From Spirochaetia bacterium (GTDB lineage: Bacteria > Spirochaetota > Spirochaetia > Sphaerochaetales > Sphaerochaetaceae): DNA of 35,160 nt. The position numbers and the translations under genes were made by a program. The notes below the pieces were generated by a model. It worked only from the letters and a program-made list of their open reading frames with translations, was not told where the DNA came from and did no database searches. Positions within the stretch are counted from its first letter, which is position 1; every line of letters begins with the position of its first letter. The stretch covers positions 1-35,160 of the forward strand of contig RZYO01000016.1 in the NCBI GenBank assembly GCA_009930325.1. Direction: 5' to 3'. Shown here piece after piece: positions 16,506 to 25,700 of this stretch.

Positions 16506-18620
16506 ATGAATAATAATGAGAAATTAATAGAAGAAATAAAAGAAATAAGTAATAAAATTATAGCCTATCAGAAGGCTTATTATATAGATGCTAAACCGTC
16601 CGTAAGCGATAGGGAGTATGATAGATTATTTGATAGATTGTTATTTTTAGAAAAGGAAAATCCTTCATTAAAATTATCTGATTCTCCTACACAAAGGGTT
16701 GGAAGTGATTTAGATTCAACTTTTGAAGAGATAGAACATACTATTCCTGTACTTAGTTTGGATAAAGCTTATAGTGGTGAAGAAATAATTTCCTGGATGA
16801 AAAAATGTCAAACAAAAGAAAGCTTAGAACTTAATTTTGTTTTGGAGCAAAAGATTGATGGTATCTCTATCGTTTTATATTATGAAAATGGACTTTTAAT
16901 AAAAGCTGTTACTAGAGGTAATGGATTGATTGGTAATGATGTTACAAATAACGTTAAAACAATAGATTCAGTTCCACTTCGTTTAAATGAAGCTATTAAT
17001 GTTGCTGTTAGAGGTGAAATTTATTTAGGGAAAAAAGAGTTTGAAGTAATAAATAAAACATTAGAGCAACCTTTTGCAAATCCTAGAAATTTATGTGCTG
17101 GTACTATTAGAAGAAAGAAAAGTAGTGAAACGGCTAAAGTTCCTTTAAATATTTTTATTTATGAAGGATTTTTTGACGAAGAGAGTTATCACTTCGATTC
17201 ACATGTAGAAATCTTGGCTAAGTTAAAACAATTAGGTTTTAGAATAAATCAATCTTTATCTGTTTTTTCTCAAACAAAGGATAAGGCTCAAAATTTACTA
17301 GATAATTTAAGTATAGAAGGTAATTCTTTTGAATTTAATTCCTTATATGAAGAGATTAAAAATCAAACAGAAAATCGAGACAATTTAGATTATGAAATTG
17401 ATGGGCTTGTTATAAAAGTTAATGAAATAAAAGTAAGAGAAACTTTAGGTTATACAGTTCATCACCCAAGATGGGCTATTGCATATAAATTTGAATCTCC
17501 TTTTTCTCAAAGTGTGATTACTTCTATTGATGTTCAGGTTGGAAGGACAGGTAGGTTAACACCGGTTGCACGAATTAATCCTGTTGAAATTGGAGGTTCT
17601 ACCGTAAGTAATGTTACTTTACATAACCAACAGTATATAGATGAATTGGAGCTCTCTTTAGGGGATGTTGTCGAAGTATCAAAGAGAGGTGATGTTATAC
17701 CCGCAGTTGAAAAAGTAATAGAAAAAAATGAAATTGGAAACACAACTTATAAAATGCCAAGCCAATGTCCTATTTGTTCTACTCCAGTAGAAATAAGAGG
17801 CTCTCATACCTTTTGTCCAAATGTATATTGTCCAAAACAAATTTTTGGAAGGTTAGAATTTTTTGTTGGAAAAGGGCAAATGGATATTGATACTTTAGGC
17901 CCAAAAACAATTGAAGTTTTGTTAAAATTAAATTTAGTAAAAGATATTCAAGATATATATAACATTAATTATGAAAAACTTAGTGAAGAAAAAGGTTTTG
18001 GTGATAAAAAAATTAAAGCCATTATTGATGCTGTTGAAGAGAGTAAAAAACAACCATTTAGTAGAGTTTTAATTTCTCTTGGAATTTCAGAAGTTGGAAA
18101 AAAAATTGTTGAAATGCTAATTAATAATGGTTTTAATTCGATGGATAAATTATTTGAGATTGCTGATAAAAAAGATTATGAGGCTTTATGTGCTATTCCA
18201 TTGATAGCAGAAAAAACAGCCCATAATATTATTGATACTTTAAATGATCCAACTATGAGAGAAAGAATATCTGCTTTAAAAGAATATTCTTTGAACATGG
18301 ATGAAGAAATTAACAATAATAATGAATTTGAACAAATCTTTGTTGATCAAGTCTGGGCTGTAACAGGTTCTTTTGAGAATTATAATCCAAGGGATTTGGC
18401 TTTAAAAGAGATTGAAAAAAGAGGGGGAAGAACGGTTTCCTCAATTTCATCCAAAACAACACATTTATTATTAGGAAAAAATGGTGGAAGTAAAAAAGTA
18501 AAAGCTCAAAATTTGGGAATAAAAATAGTCGAGGAACCTGAATTTAATAATTTAATAAGATTTAATACAAAAGAAGATACTAAAAAGGAAATTGTTTTTG
18601 AACAAGGGGAATTGTTTTAA
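16506..18620 (+). CDS. ligA: NAD-dependent DNA ligase LigA
   Basis: Seals nicks in replication and repair using NAD. Domains in order: Ia (YYIDAKPSVSDREYDRLFDR near 30-45), adenylation domain with the active lysine in EQKIDGIS at about 116, OB fold (VQVGRTGRLTPVARI), Cys4 zinc finger from about 421 (CPIC, then CPNVYC), helix-hairpin-helix repeats, and a C-terminal BRCT domain from about 613 (VWAVTGSF, GGRTVSSISSKTTHLL). Length 704 aa is a little above the usual ~670. ATG at 16506 is preferred because homologues start close to the first helix; a GTG at 16491 adds five codons. Neither has a clear Shine-Dalgarno sequence. Confidence 0.96.
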   Translation: MNNNEKLIEEIKEISNKIIAYQKAYYIDAKPSVSDREYDRLFDRLLFLEKENPSLKLSDSPTQRVGSDLDSTFEEIEHTIPVLSLDKAYSGEEIISWMKKCQTKESLELNFVLEQKIDGISIVLYYENGLLIKAVTRGNGLIGNDVTNNVKTIDSVPLRLNEAINVAVRGEIYLGKKEFEVINKTLEQPFANPRNLCAGTIRRKKSSETAKVPLNIFIYEGFFDEESYHFDSHVEILAKLKQLGFRINQSLSVFSQTKDKAQNLLDNLSIEGNSFEFNSLYEEIKNQTENRDNLDYEIDGLVIKVNEIKVRETLGYTVHHPRWAIAYKFESPFSQSVITSIDVQVGRTGRLTPVARINPVEIGGSTVSNVTLHNQQYIDELELSLGDVVEVSKRGDVIPAVEKVIEKNEIGNTTYKMPSQCPICSTPVEIRGSHTFCPNVYCPKQIFGRLEFFVGKGQMDIDTLGPKTIEVLLKLNLVKDIQDIYNINYEKLSEEKGFGDKKIKAIIDAVEESKKQPFSRVLISLGISEVGKKIVEMLINNGFNSMDKLFEIADKKDYEALCAIPLIAEKTAHNIIDTLNDPTMRERISALKEYSLNMDEEINNNNEFEQIFVDQVWAVTGSFENYNPRDLALKEIEKRGGRTVSSISSKTTHLLLGKNGGSKKVKAQNLGIKIVEEPEFNNLIRFNTKEDTKKEIVFEQGELF

Positions 18621-18642
18621 CCTTTTTTGCATAAATAATAAA

Positions 18643-18672
18643 TATTAATACAAATTAATGTATATTAATGTA
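18643..18672. repeat. Three 10-bp tandem units upstream of the aminotransferase gene
   Basis: TATTAATACA, AATTAATGTA and TATTAATGTA follow each other without gaps, each holding the palindrome ATTAAT. The period is one helical turn, which would put the three sites on the same face of the DNA. It sits 59 bases before the aminotransferase start and could be an operator, or a low-complexity accident in AT-rich DNA. Confidence 0.4.
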
Positions 18673-18730
18673 GAAAAATAATTGAAATTTCATTATTTTA
18701 TAAAAAATAATTAAGAGGGAGTGAGATATT

Positions 18731-20032
18731 ATGAATGAATTGGCTAAAGAATTAAACGAGACTTTAAAAGGTAGTGTAGTATATGATTTGTTATCTGATT
18801 ACGGTAAAAGGATGTATTTCCCAAAAGGTATTGTAGCTCAAAGTGCACAAGCAAAAGCAAAAGCTACAAGATATAATGCAACAGTAGGTCAAGCGTTTAA
18901 AAATGGTTCTCCTCTGTATTTAGATGAAATATATGATACTTTTAATAAAGATAAAATTACACCTAGTGAAATTTTTACTTATGCACCAGGAGGTGGTTTA
19001 CCTCAATTAAAAGAGCTTTGGAGAGAAGATATGCTTGAAAAAAATCCTTCTTTACAAGGTAAATCTTTTTCGATTCCTGTAGTTACTGGTGGGTTAACTC
19101 AAGCTTTATCAATAATATTAAGATTATTTTTAGATGAAGATGATACTGTTATTTTGCCTCATTTATTCTGGGATAATTACGATTTAATAATTAAAGAAAA
19201 TGTTAATGCATCTTTTGATACTTTCCCATTATATGATGAAACAAACCAAGCCTTTAATATTAAGGGATTCAAAGAAGCTATTGAAAATTCCACATCAAAA
19301 AAAATAGTTGTAATATTAAACTTTCCTAATAATCCAACAGGTTATACTCCAACTAATGATGAAATGGATAAAATTGCAGAAATTTTAATAAATGCTGCTA
19401 AAGCTAATAAAAAAGTATTAGCTATTTGTGATGATGCTTATTTTGGCTTATTCTATGAAGAAAATACCGCAAGAGAATCATTGTTTGCAAAAATTGCGGA
19501 TGCTCATGAAAATTTATTTGCAGTAAAGGGTGATGGAGCTACAAAAGAAGCAATGGTTTGGGGTTTCCGTGTTGGTTTTATTACAGTTTCTACAAAAAAC
19601 TTTTCTCTAGAACAATATGATGCTTTTAATAAAAAAGTATTAAGTAGTATTAGATCTTCAGTTTCTAATTGTAGCAAACCTTCTCAAAGTCTTTTAATTA
19701 AAGCTTTATCGAATAAAGAAGCTTATAATAAAGGAAAAGAGGAAGCTCGAAAAGAAATGGAGTTGCGTTATCGTTTAATAAAAGATAAATTAAAAGAGAA
19801 AGAAGCAATTGATTATTTTAAACCTCTTGCATTTAATAGTGGATATTTTTTATCATTTGAATGTAAAGGTGATGTTGAAGAATTAAGATTATATCTTTTA
19901 GAAAAGTATAATATTGGTGCAATTAATATTATGAATAAAGTGTTTAGAGTAGCTTATTGTTCTGTAGACACAGAAAATTTATCAGATTTGTTTGATATAA
20001 TTTATAAGGCAGCTGGAGAATTATGGACTTAA
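18731..20032 (+). CDS. PLP-dependent aminotransferase, class I/II fold
   Basis: A 433-aa fold-type-I pyridoxal-phosphate enzyme of the cytoplasm. Visible motifs: VVTGGLTQALS (phosphate-binding region near 118), LNFPNNPTGYTP with the conserved Asn-Pro near 196, CDDAYFGLF with the Asp that pairs with the pyridine nitrogen, KGDGATKEAMVWGFRVGFI with the Schiff-base lysine at 272 and the following phosphate-binding Arg. The C-terminal half carries the small domain. The exact amino donor is not readable; I do not recognise the subfamily. It has AGAGGGAGTGAG before the ATG and overlaps the following DNA-binding protein gene by ten bases. Confidence 0.85.
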   Translation: MNELAKELNETLKGSVVYDLLSDYGKRMYFPKGIVAQSAQAKAKATRYNATVGQAFKNGSPLYLDEIYDTFNKDKITPSEIFTYAPGGGLPQLKELWREDMLEKNPSLQGKSFSIPVVTGGLTQALSIILRLFLDEDDTVILPHLFWDNYDLIIKENVNASFDTFPLYDETNQAFNIKGFKEAIENSTSKKIVVILNFPNNPTGYTPTNDEMDKIAEILINAAKANKKVLAICDDAYFGLFYEENTARESLFAKIADAHENLFAVKGDGATKEAMVWGFRVGFITVSTKNFSLEQYDAFNKKVLSSIRSSVSNCSKPSQSLLIKALSNKEAYNKGKEEARKEMELRYRLIKDKLKEKEAIDYFKPLAFNSGYFLSFECKGDVEELRLYLLEKYNIGAINIMNKVFRVAYCSVDTENLSDLFDIIYKAAGELWT

Positions 20033-20403
20033 AAACTAAAATTTACCTAGTAAATACAGAGAATGAAAAATTCATGGGGATAGGCGTAGTATGGCTTTTA
20101 GAAGAGATAAAAAAACAATCTTCATTAAGAGCTGCGGCTAATGAAATTGGAATATCTTATTCTAAAGCTTATTCTATGATGTCTATGTTAGAAGATTCTT
20201 TGGGTAAGGTAATTTTAGTTAGAAGAAGAGGTGGGTACTCAAGGCAAGGTGCTTATTTAACAGATTTTGGTGAAGAATTTTTGAAACAATACAAAAGTTT
20301 TCATGACGAAATTAAAGAAGTAACAAAAATTCCTTATCAAAAATTTAATAAAGATTTAAATTCTTTATTAAATGAATATGATAAGGAAGGAAATAAAATA
20401 TAA
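20023..20403 (+). CDS. ModE-like winged-helix DNA-binding protein without molybdate-binding domains
   Basis: A 126-aa protein consisting mainly of the LysR/ModE-type N-terminal winged helix: GVVWLLEEIKKQSSLRAAAN followed by EIGISYSKAYSMMSMLED is the helix-turn-helix, and VRRRGGYSRQGAYLTDFGEE is the wing and start of the dimerisation helix. ModE proper continues with two MOP domains that bind molybdate; these are absent, so molybdate sensing by this protein alone is not expected. It overlaps the aminotransferase gene by ten bases, so the two are coexpressed and it may regulate that gene or nearby ones. A charged helical tail ends the protein. Confidence 0.78.
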   Translation: MDLKTKIYLVNTENEKFMGIGVVWLLEEIKKQSSLRAAANEIGISYSKAYSMMSMLEDSLGKVILVRRRGGYSRQGAYLTDFGEEFLKQYKSFHDEIKEVTKIPYQKFNKDLNSLLNEYDKEGNKI

Positions 20404-20467
20404 ATTTAATGCAGGATTTCTATGCAAAGATAGTATAGCTAATCCTGTTTTATTAGGAGGAGTCTTA

Positions 20468-21826
20468 ATGAAAAAACAACCAAAAGAAGGTTTGAAATAT
20501 AATTTTGATATTACTAATTTAGGAGAACCAAAATTATCAACACCAATAATCATGAGTGATAACCATGGTGATGGCCAAGCTGATTATGTAAGTGATGATG
20601 ATAGACTATATTTTAGTGTTGATTCTCAAGTTGAAGCTGATGGAGAACGCACACCTTTAATAAAAGATACTGTTGAAAAAGCAGGCCCAAGGAAAAAAAT
20701 CTATTTTAATCCTGCACATGTTCATGCTGCTATTTGTACTTGTGGTGGCATCTGTCCTGGTTTAAATAATGTAATTAGATCTGTAGTTAGATGTTTTTGG
20801 TATCGTTATGGCGTAAGAAGAATAAGTGGCGTTCAATTTGGATATCGAGGATTATTAGAAAATTCACCTTGGCCTTTAATTCCTTTAGATCCCGATGTTG
20901 TTGATGATATTCAAGAAAAAGGTGGCACAATTTTAGGTTCTGCTAGAGGTGGTGGAATGCAAGTTGATGAGATAGTTGATTCTTTAGAGAGATTAAATAT
21001 CAATATATTAATAGCAGTTGGAGGAGATGGAACTCTTCGTGGTGCATATGATATTGGAGAAGAAATCAAGAAAAGAGGATTAAAAATTTCTGTAATTGGT
21101 GTTCCTAAAACTATAGACAACGACTTATCCTTCATTCAAAGTTCATTTGGTTTTGATACTGCAGTTGGTGCCGCTGTTCCTAGTGTTAGAGGTGCTCATG
21201 TTGAGGCTAAAAACTCTATAAATGGAATTGGTTTGGTTAAGGTTATGGGAAGAGAAAGTGGCTTTATTGCTGCACATACTTCTTTAGCTCAAAGTGATGT
21301 TAATTTTTGCTTAATTCCAGAAAATCCTTTTGACTTATATGGAAATAATGGTTTATTTAACCATTTGAAAGAAAGACTCATGACTAGAAAACATGCTGTT
21401 ATTTTGATTGCTGAAGGTGCAGGACAAGACTTAGTTCCATCGACAGGTAAAAAAGACCCATCAGGGAATGTAATGTATACTGATATTGGGATTTTCTTAA
21501 AAAACGAAATTAAAAAATATTTTGAAGAAGAAGGTATTGAAATAAATATTAAATATATTGACCCTTCTTATATTATAAGAAGTGCACCAGCTAATTCTTT
21601 TGATTCAATTTATTGTGCTCGTTTAGGAGCTCACGCCGCTCATGCAGCTATGGCAGGAAAAACTCAATGTTTAATTTCTCAAATTAATAATAGATTCGTA
21701 CATATTCCTATTAAACAAGCCGTTTGCAAAAGAAATCATGTTGATGTTGAAGGAAGTCTTTGGAGAGATGTAATTGAAAATACAAGACAACCTTTTTCAA
21801 TGAAAAATGATAGGGCTATAGATTAA
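20468..21826 (+). CDS. 6-phosphofructokinase, plant/spirochaete type, predicted ATP-dependent
   Basis: Phosphorylates fructose 6-phosphate to the 1,6-bisphosphate in glycolysis. The 452-aa chain resembles the plant-type group seen also in Treponema and Borrelia. AAICTCGGICPGLNNVIR is the nucleotide-binding start; GGDGT at 185-189 has Gly where PPi-dependent enzymes have Asp, favouring ATP; PKTIDND at 213-219 holds the catalytic Asp, with Lys where classical bacterial ATP enzymes have Gly. That mixture is normal for the plant ATP-PFK group, but donor choice needs assay. MGRESGFIA and IAEGAGQDL follow as expected. The frame opens at 20372, but ATG at 20468 has AGGAGGAG just upstream and is chosen. 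Confidence 0.88.
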   Translation: MKKQPKEGLKYNFDITNLGEPKLSTPIIMSDNHGDGQADYVSDDDRLYFSVDSQVEADGERTPLIKDTVEKAGPRKKIYFNPAHVHAAICTCGGICPGLNNVIRSVVRCFWYRYGVRRISGVQFGYRGLLENSPWPLIPLDPDVVDDIQEKGGTILGSARGGGMQVDEIVDSLERLNINILIAVGGDGTLRGAYDIGEEIKKRGLKISVIGVPKTIDNDLSFIQSSFGFDTAVGAAVPSVRGAHVEAKNSINGIGLVKVMGRESGFIAAHTSLAQSDVNFCLIPENPFDLYGNNGLFNHLKERLMTRKHAVILIAEGAGQDLVPSTGKKDPSGNVMYTDIGIFLKNEIKKYFEEEGIEINIKYIDPSYIIRSAPANSFDSIYCARLGAHAAHAAMAGKTQCLISQINNRFVHIPIKQAVCKRNHVDVEGSLWRDVIENTRQPFSMKNDRAID

Positions 21827-21927
21827 TAAATAGTATCGATAAAAAAATAATTAAAAAAGTGTTAAATATTAAAAAAAGGGGTTGAAATATTTTTTTTATT
21901 TAGGTATCTTTCGCCTTGTAAGAGAAT

Positions 21928-21958
21928 AAAAAATTCCTCGTTGAATTTTCTCTTCAAC
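21928..21958 (-). terminator. Candidate terminator for the outer-membrane protein genes
   Basis: On the minus strand, GTTGAA and TTCAAC (21940-21945, 21953-21958) make a 6-bp stem with a 7-base loop, then GAGGAATTTTTT follows (T-run 21928-21933). The stem is short, but the position about 70 bases past the last stop is suitable. Confidence 0.4.
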
Positions 21959-21972
21959 CTCCTTTTGTTTTG

Positions 21973-22018
21973 CCTCGGTAGGCTTTTACCTCCTTTTAGT
22001 CTACTGAGGATCTTTTTT
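21973..22018 (+). terminator. Rho-independent terminator of the phosphofructokinase gene
   Basis: CCTCGGTAG (21973-21981) pairs with CTACTGAGG (22001-22009), nine base pairs with one G-U, followed at once by ATCTTTTTT ending at 22018. It lies about 150 bases after the stop, between convergent genes. Confidence 0.75.
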
Positions 22019-22030
22019 GCCCAAATTAAA

Positions 22031-23749
22031 TCAATATTTTATTAAAATACCTAATGAGAGTTGTAAATCATTATATGTGTCAATTGAAGGTTGCAATTCT
22101 TTATAATAAATATATGAAAGAGAAGTTTTATTCTGAATATTAATATATTTATTAGATAGTAAAGTATAATTTAATGAAGAATTAATTATGTGTTTTATTG
22201 AATAGATTCCATTCTTAAAAATAGTTTCTCCATAGTTAGGTTTATCATCATTAGATGTACTTAGATCATTATTTATATGAGTCGGGGTAAAAATATTTAC
22301 TTCACCTTTAAGTAAAAGTGAGTAATACATGGTTGCTTTGAATTTATTTAAACTATCATAAACACCTTGGATTTTAAAAGATACAGAATCACCGCCTTCT
22401 TTATATCCTATATAGGTTGGTTCAATTACATAACTTTGATTTATAACAAAAGTTCTATCAAAACTAATAAAATCAACTTCATCTCTTCTATAAAGACAAG
22501 GTAAAGTAACTAAAGCTTCTGCTGTTAAAGATAATATGTCATCATTAATTGCTTGAACATAATTTAAACCTGATGAAAGGCCCCAAGCAGCCGATTGACT
22601 ATTATCTTCATTTGGTGCTCTTGCTTGATCTAAAACGAATTGAGTATACCAATTAACTTTATTAAATAATAATATTTCGCTTTCAAAAGAAGCAATTGCA
22701 TTAAACATTCCTCTCATATTTATATTATGATAAATATATGATGGATTAAAATATAAAAATATTGGACTTGTATTTTTGAACATTACATTTTCACTAACCG
22801 CGAAGCGTAAAAAATTAAAAGGAATAAATTCAAGTCTATGAGTCATATACATTTTTATAGAAGTATCTGGGGATTCTCCACTAGCGGTTTGAGTATTTAA
22901 AAATGCTACAGTGTTATTTAAATTGAAATTTTTTGAGAAAACTTTTAAATTTATAAAGTTGTTATTAATATGGTCATCAAATATAAAATTACCTATAATA
23001 CTATTTCCCCAATCAATTTTATCCTTAGAATAATTAAAATTCCAATTTTTCCCACCTATAGAGAAAATAGCTCTCTTAGGAGTATCAAAATCTATATATT
23101 TACTTTGTTGAGGGATATTGATACTAAAATTCTTATTATATTGATTAGTCTTGATATTATAGATTATAGAACTAGTATTAGTGGCAATACTTCCAATACC
23201 TTCTGGTGCTAATGAAGTGAAAAATGCATCATCTTTCAAATAATAACCGGCTTCATTACTTGGCTCATACTTTCCTTGAGAATATTGCAAATTGCTACTT
23301 GTAAAAAAGAAGTCATCTAAAGCAATTTTTAAATTAAGTTTGAGCATTGGAATTCTCTCCTCTTGGGAGAGAATCCAATCTCTATGAGTATTTATATCTT
23401 CATTATTATTGTGTGAATAAATTTCAAAACCACCAGAGGTTTCAATATCAAGAGAACTTAAATCATCGATCCTTATATCTAAATTTTCTTTATTTAATTC
23501 TTTAGAAACATATTGATAATATTTTTTTGCTGTTTTATTTAAACCATTATAATTTAATGAATTTAAATAAACTTTCATTTGTCCTATTGAATAGGGCTTT
23601 ACTGCTGTTGGGGGTATTTTATTATCTAAAAAATAAATATAATCTATATAATCATATAAATTGCTATCGATAGATAAAATTTCTTGATCTTTAGAAAAAA
23701 GATTAAATGAAATAAATAAAACACAAATAAACAAAAATAATTTTTTCAT
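22031..23749 (-). CDS. Outer-membrane beta-barrel, Wzi-like (second of tandem pair)
   Basis: A 572-aa exported protein with a signal peptide ending about LFISFNLFS (residue 19). Most of the rest alternates short hydrophobic strands and polar loops, and it ends YNDLQLSLGILIKY, a typical last barrel strand with a terminal aromatic residue. The N-terminal region (SIDSNLYDYIDYIYFLDNKI then PPTAVKPYSIGQ) and the segment GGKNWNFNYSKDKIDWGNS match corresponding parts of the protein encoded just upstream, and recall the capsule-assembly Wzi family. Its ligand is unknown; I infer an outer-surface or porin-like role. AAGGA precedes the ATG, eight bases after the upstream stop. Confidence 0.65.
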   Translation of the reverse strand: MKKLFLFICVLFISFNLFSKDQEILSIDSNLYDYIDYIYFLDNKIPPTAVKPYSIGQMKVYLNSLNYNGLNKTAKKYYQYVSKELNKENLDIRIDDLSSLDIETSGGFEIYSHNNNEDINTHRDWILSQEERIPMLKLNLKIALDDFFFTSSNLQYSQGKYEPSNEAGYYLKDDAFFTSLAPEGIGSIATNTSSIIYNIKTNQYNKNFSINIPQQSKYIDFDTPKRAIFSIGGKNWNFNYSKDKIDWGNSIIGNFIFDDHINNNFINLKVFSKNFNLNNTVAFLNTQTASGESPDTSIKMYMTHRLEFIPFNFLRFAVSENVMFKNTSPIFLYFNPSYIYHNINMRGMFNAIASFESEILLFNKVNWYTQFVLDQARAPNEDNSQSAAWGLSSGLNYVQAINDDILSLTAEALVTLPCLYRRDEVDFISFDRTFVINQSYVIEPTYIGYKEGGDSVSFKIQGVYDSLNKFKATMYYSLLLKGEVNIFTPTHINNDLSTSNDDKPNYGETIFKNGIYSIKHIINSSLNYTLLSNKYINIQNKTSLSYIYYKELQPSIDTYNDLQLSLGILIKY

Positions 23750-23757
23750 AATATTCC

Positions 23758-25539
23758 TTATATACTATAGGATAAACTTAAAACAAGTTGTAAATCAGAA
23801 GTTTTTTGACCTGAAATATTTTGATAATTATTAATATTTATATAATCCATTTGAACAAAACAATTTAAATTTTCATTTACTTGATAATTTACACTACCAC
23901 CAAGAACAATTGTTTGTGAAACGGAATTTCTAAGCGCAATGTCAGAAACAGGCTCTTGTGAACTACTATTGTTATTTGATTCATTATCTGTTGTGGTAGT
24001 AGGTGTTATATATGCTGTTGTTGGATCAGTATTATATACTCTATCCCAACAAGTATATTTATCAAAAATACCATGAAGCATGTAGAAAGCATTAGCATTT
24101 ACTGTCCATTTTCCATAATCTTTTAGTGAAGAATTTAAATTAATAACAATAGCATCACCACCATATTTATAACCTAAGAATTCACTATGATAACGCGCAT
24201 CATGGTTTGTAAATTCTCGAAATGCTACAACATAGTTTATACCATATTCGTTAGCTGCTTGTTTCTCATTATCTAAACCATCACCTCTCAAATATAAATA
24301 AGGATCTGTGTGTGCAAATTCAAGAGATGTTTTTCCCTTGTATTTATTTAAAACATCATAATTATATCTAACTCCAAATAAATATCCAAATGCATTAGGT
24401 AATGCCCATGAGGCCACTCCAGGGACAGGTTCTCCTGGTAATGCAAACTCGTCAACAACTCCTTGAGCGTAAATGTTAAAGTTTCTAAAAGGTGTAAAAT
24501 CCATTTCTGCTGAAAGAAGGGAGTTTGCATTAGCTCTAATGTAGTAGTTATGGAAAATTGCAGTAGGGGATAAATATCTTAAATCTAAAACATTAGTTTC
24601 TGATTGATACATAATGCTTTCTGTTAAAGCTATTGTCATTTTATCATTAAACAGTCTGCCTTCTCCTCTGTGAGCAATAAGAGCTCTTGTTCCTTCAACA
24701 GGGGATCCTTGTCCAAGGCCAGTAGTTGGATCTATGTCAAGATTGTTTATATAATTCATAGGATGAGGGAAGAAAGCTAAAAGATAAGTGTATTTAAATT
24801 GATTTGTAAAAGAAGTGTATCTTAGTTGATCAAGATAGGGTAAATTATCACCAATTATGAAGTTTGAAGATTCTCCATTACCCCATTTTACTCTATCTCT
24901 ACCAACAGAAAGAGACCAAGTATCTCCGCCAAAAGCTAAGATTCCTCTATAAGGCATATTAAAGTCTAAATCAAAAATACCATTAGGAGGTAATGCAATT
25001 ATATTTGTAGTAAGAGTTTGTCCTCCAAATACATTTTCTAATGAATAAGTATTTCCTAAAGAAAAATTACCTAATCCATAAAAATTCTTTCCTGCCCAAG
25101 ATTCAAAGCCGATATTTATTAAAGGTTCACTATCTTTGAAAGAGTAGATGAAATTTTCACGTCTTATAAAATCAGTAGTATTTTGATGAATATAACCTTC
25201 AAGATTAAAATCTACACCCCATTTTATTTTTCCATATTCGTTTGAATTATTATCATTGATTGATAAACTGTTTTTAATATATTTGTATAATTTAGCATCT
25301 GATGGATTAAATTTACTCGTATCTAGTAAATCTAGCATCATTATTAATTCACTATCGGAATAAGGGGCTGCAGTTGAAGGCATTGCTAGACTTTGAGAAA
25401 AATATAAATCTCTTATACCTTCGTATATATCACTATCGATATTTTGAATTCTTTGATGATTGTCTATTGCGAAAATATTATTTGTAAATAGTAAACAAAT
25501 TAATATAAAAAGTAATAGACCGTTTTTTTTAATTTTCAT
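23758..25539 (-). CDS. Outer-membrane beta-barrel, Wzi-like (first of tandem pair)
   Basis: A 593-aa exported protein with signal peptide MKIKKNGLLLFILICLLFTN continuing to FA at about residue 24. The N-terminal repeat-like unit IDSDIYEGIRDLYFSQSLAM, PSTAAPYSDSEL and the later GGDTWSLSVGRDRVKWGNGE are Wzi-family-like (GR....WG.G). The rest is strand-rich and ends TSDLQLVLSLSYSI, a plausible closing strand. A Ser/Thr/Asn-rich loop near 545 (TTTTDNESNNNSSS) may be surface exposed. GGGAG precedes the ATG. The pair with the next gene looks like a tandem duplication with strong divergence. Function in capsule attachment is not implied; transport or surface exposure are equally open. Confidence 0.68.
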   Translation of the reverse strand: MKIKKNGLLLFILICLLFTNNIFAIDNHQRIQNIDSDIYEGIRDLYFSQSLAMPSTAAPYSDSELIMMLDLLDTSKFNPSDAKLYKYIKNSLSINDNNSNEYGKIKWGVDFNLEGYIHQNTTDFIRRENFIYSFKDSEPLINIGFESWAGKNFYGLGNFSLGNTYSLENVFGGQTLTTNIIALPPNGIFDLDFNMPYRGILAFGGDTWSLSVGRDRVKWGNGESSNFIIGDNLPYLDQLRYTSFTNQFKYTYLLAFFPHPMNYINNLDIDPTTGLGQGSPVEGTRALIAHRGEGRLFNDKMTIALTESIMYQSETNVLDLRYLSPTAIFHNYYIRANANSLLSAEMDFTPFRNFNIYAQGVVDEFALPGEPVPGVASWALPNAFGYLFGVRYNYDVLNKYKGKTSLEFAHTDPYLYLRGDGLDNEKQAANEYGINYVVAFREFTNHDARYHSEFLGYKYGGDAIVINLNSSLKDYGKWTVNANAFYMLHGIFDKYTCWDRVYNTDPTTAYITPTTTTDNESNNNSSSQEPVSDIALRNSVSQTIVLGGSVNYQVNENLNCFVQMDYININNYQNISGQKTSDLQLVLSLSYSI

Positions 25540-25606
25540 AAGAGTCTCCCAATTTTAAAAGTTTTGAAATAAAAAAAATGTTTAACATAGATAAGTAACA
25601 AAATTT

Positions 25607-25677
25607 TAGTTTATAAAGACTAAACTAATAAAATATATGTAATTAAAAATACTTAAAAATGCCTAATGATTATAACA
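25607..25677 (-). promoter_or_regulatory. Promoter and inverted repeat upstream of the barrel genes
   Basis: On the minus strand TGTTATAAT (25669-25677) is a perfect extended -10; the -35 is poor. A start near 25662 gives a leader of about 120 bases. Within it TAGTTTA (25607-25613) and TAAACTA (25621-25627) form a 7-bp inverted repeat with a 7-base loop, possibly an operator or leader hairpin. Confidence 0.45.
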
Positions 25678-25700
25678 AATATTAAACGATAAAGATACAA

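Noticed and set aside
20372-20467. N-terminal extension of the phosphofructokinase
   Set aside because: It overlaps the preceding gene's end, has no ribosome site, and the AGGAGGAG before ATG 20468 fixes the start.
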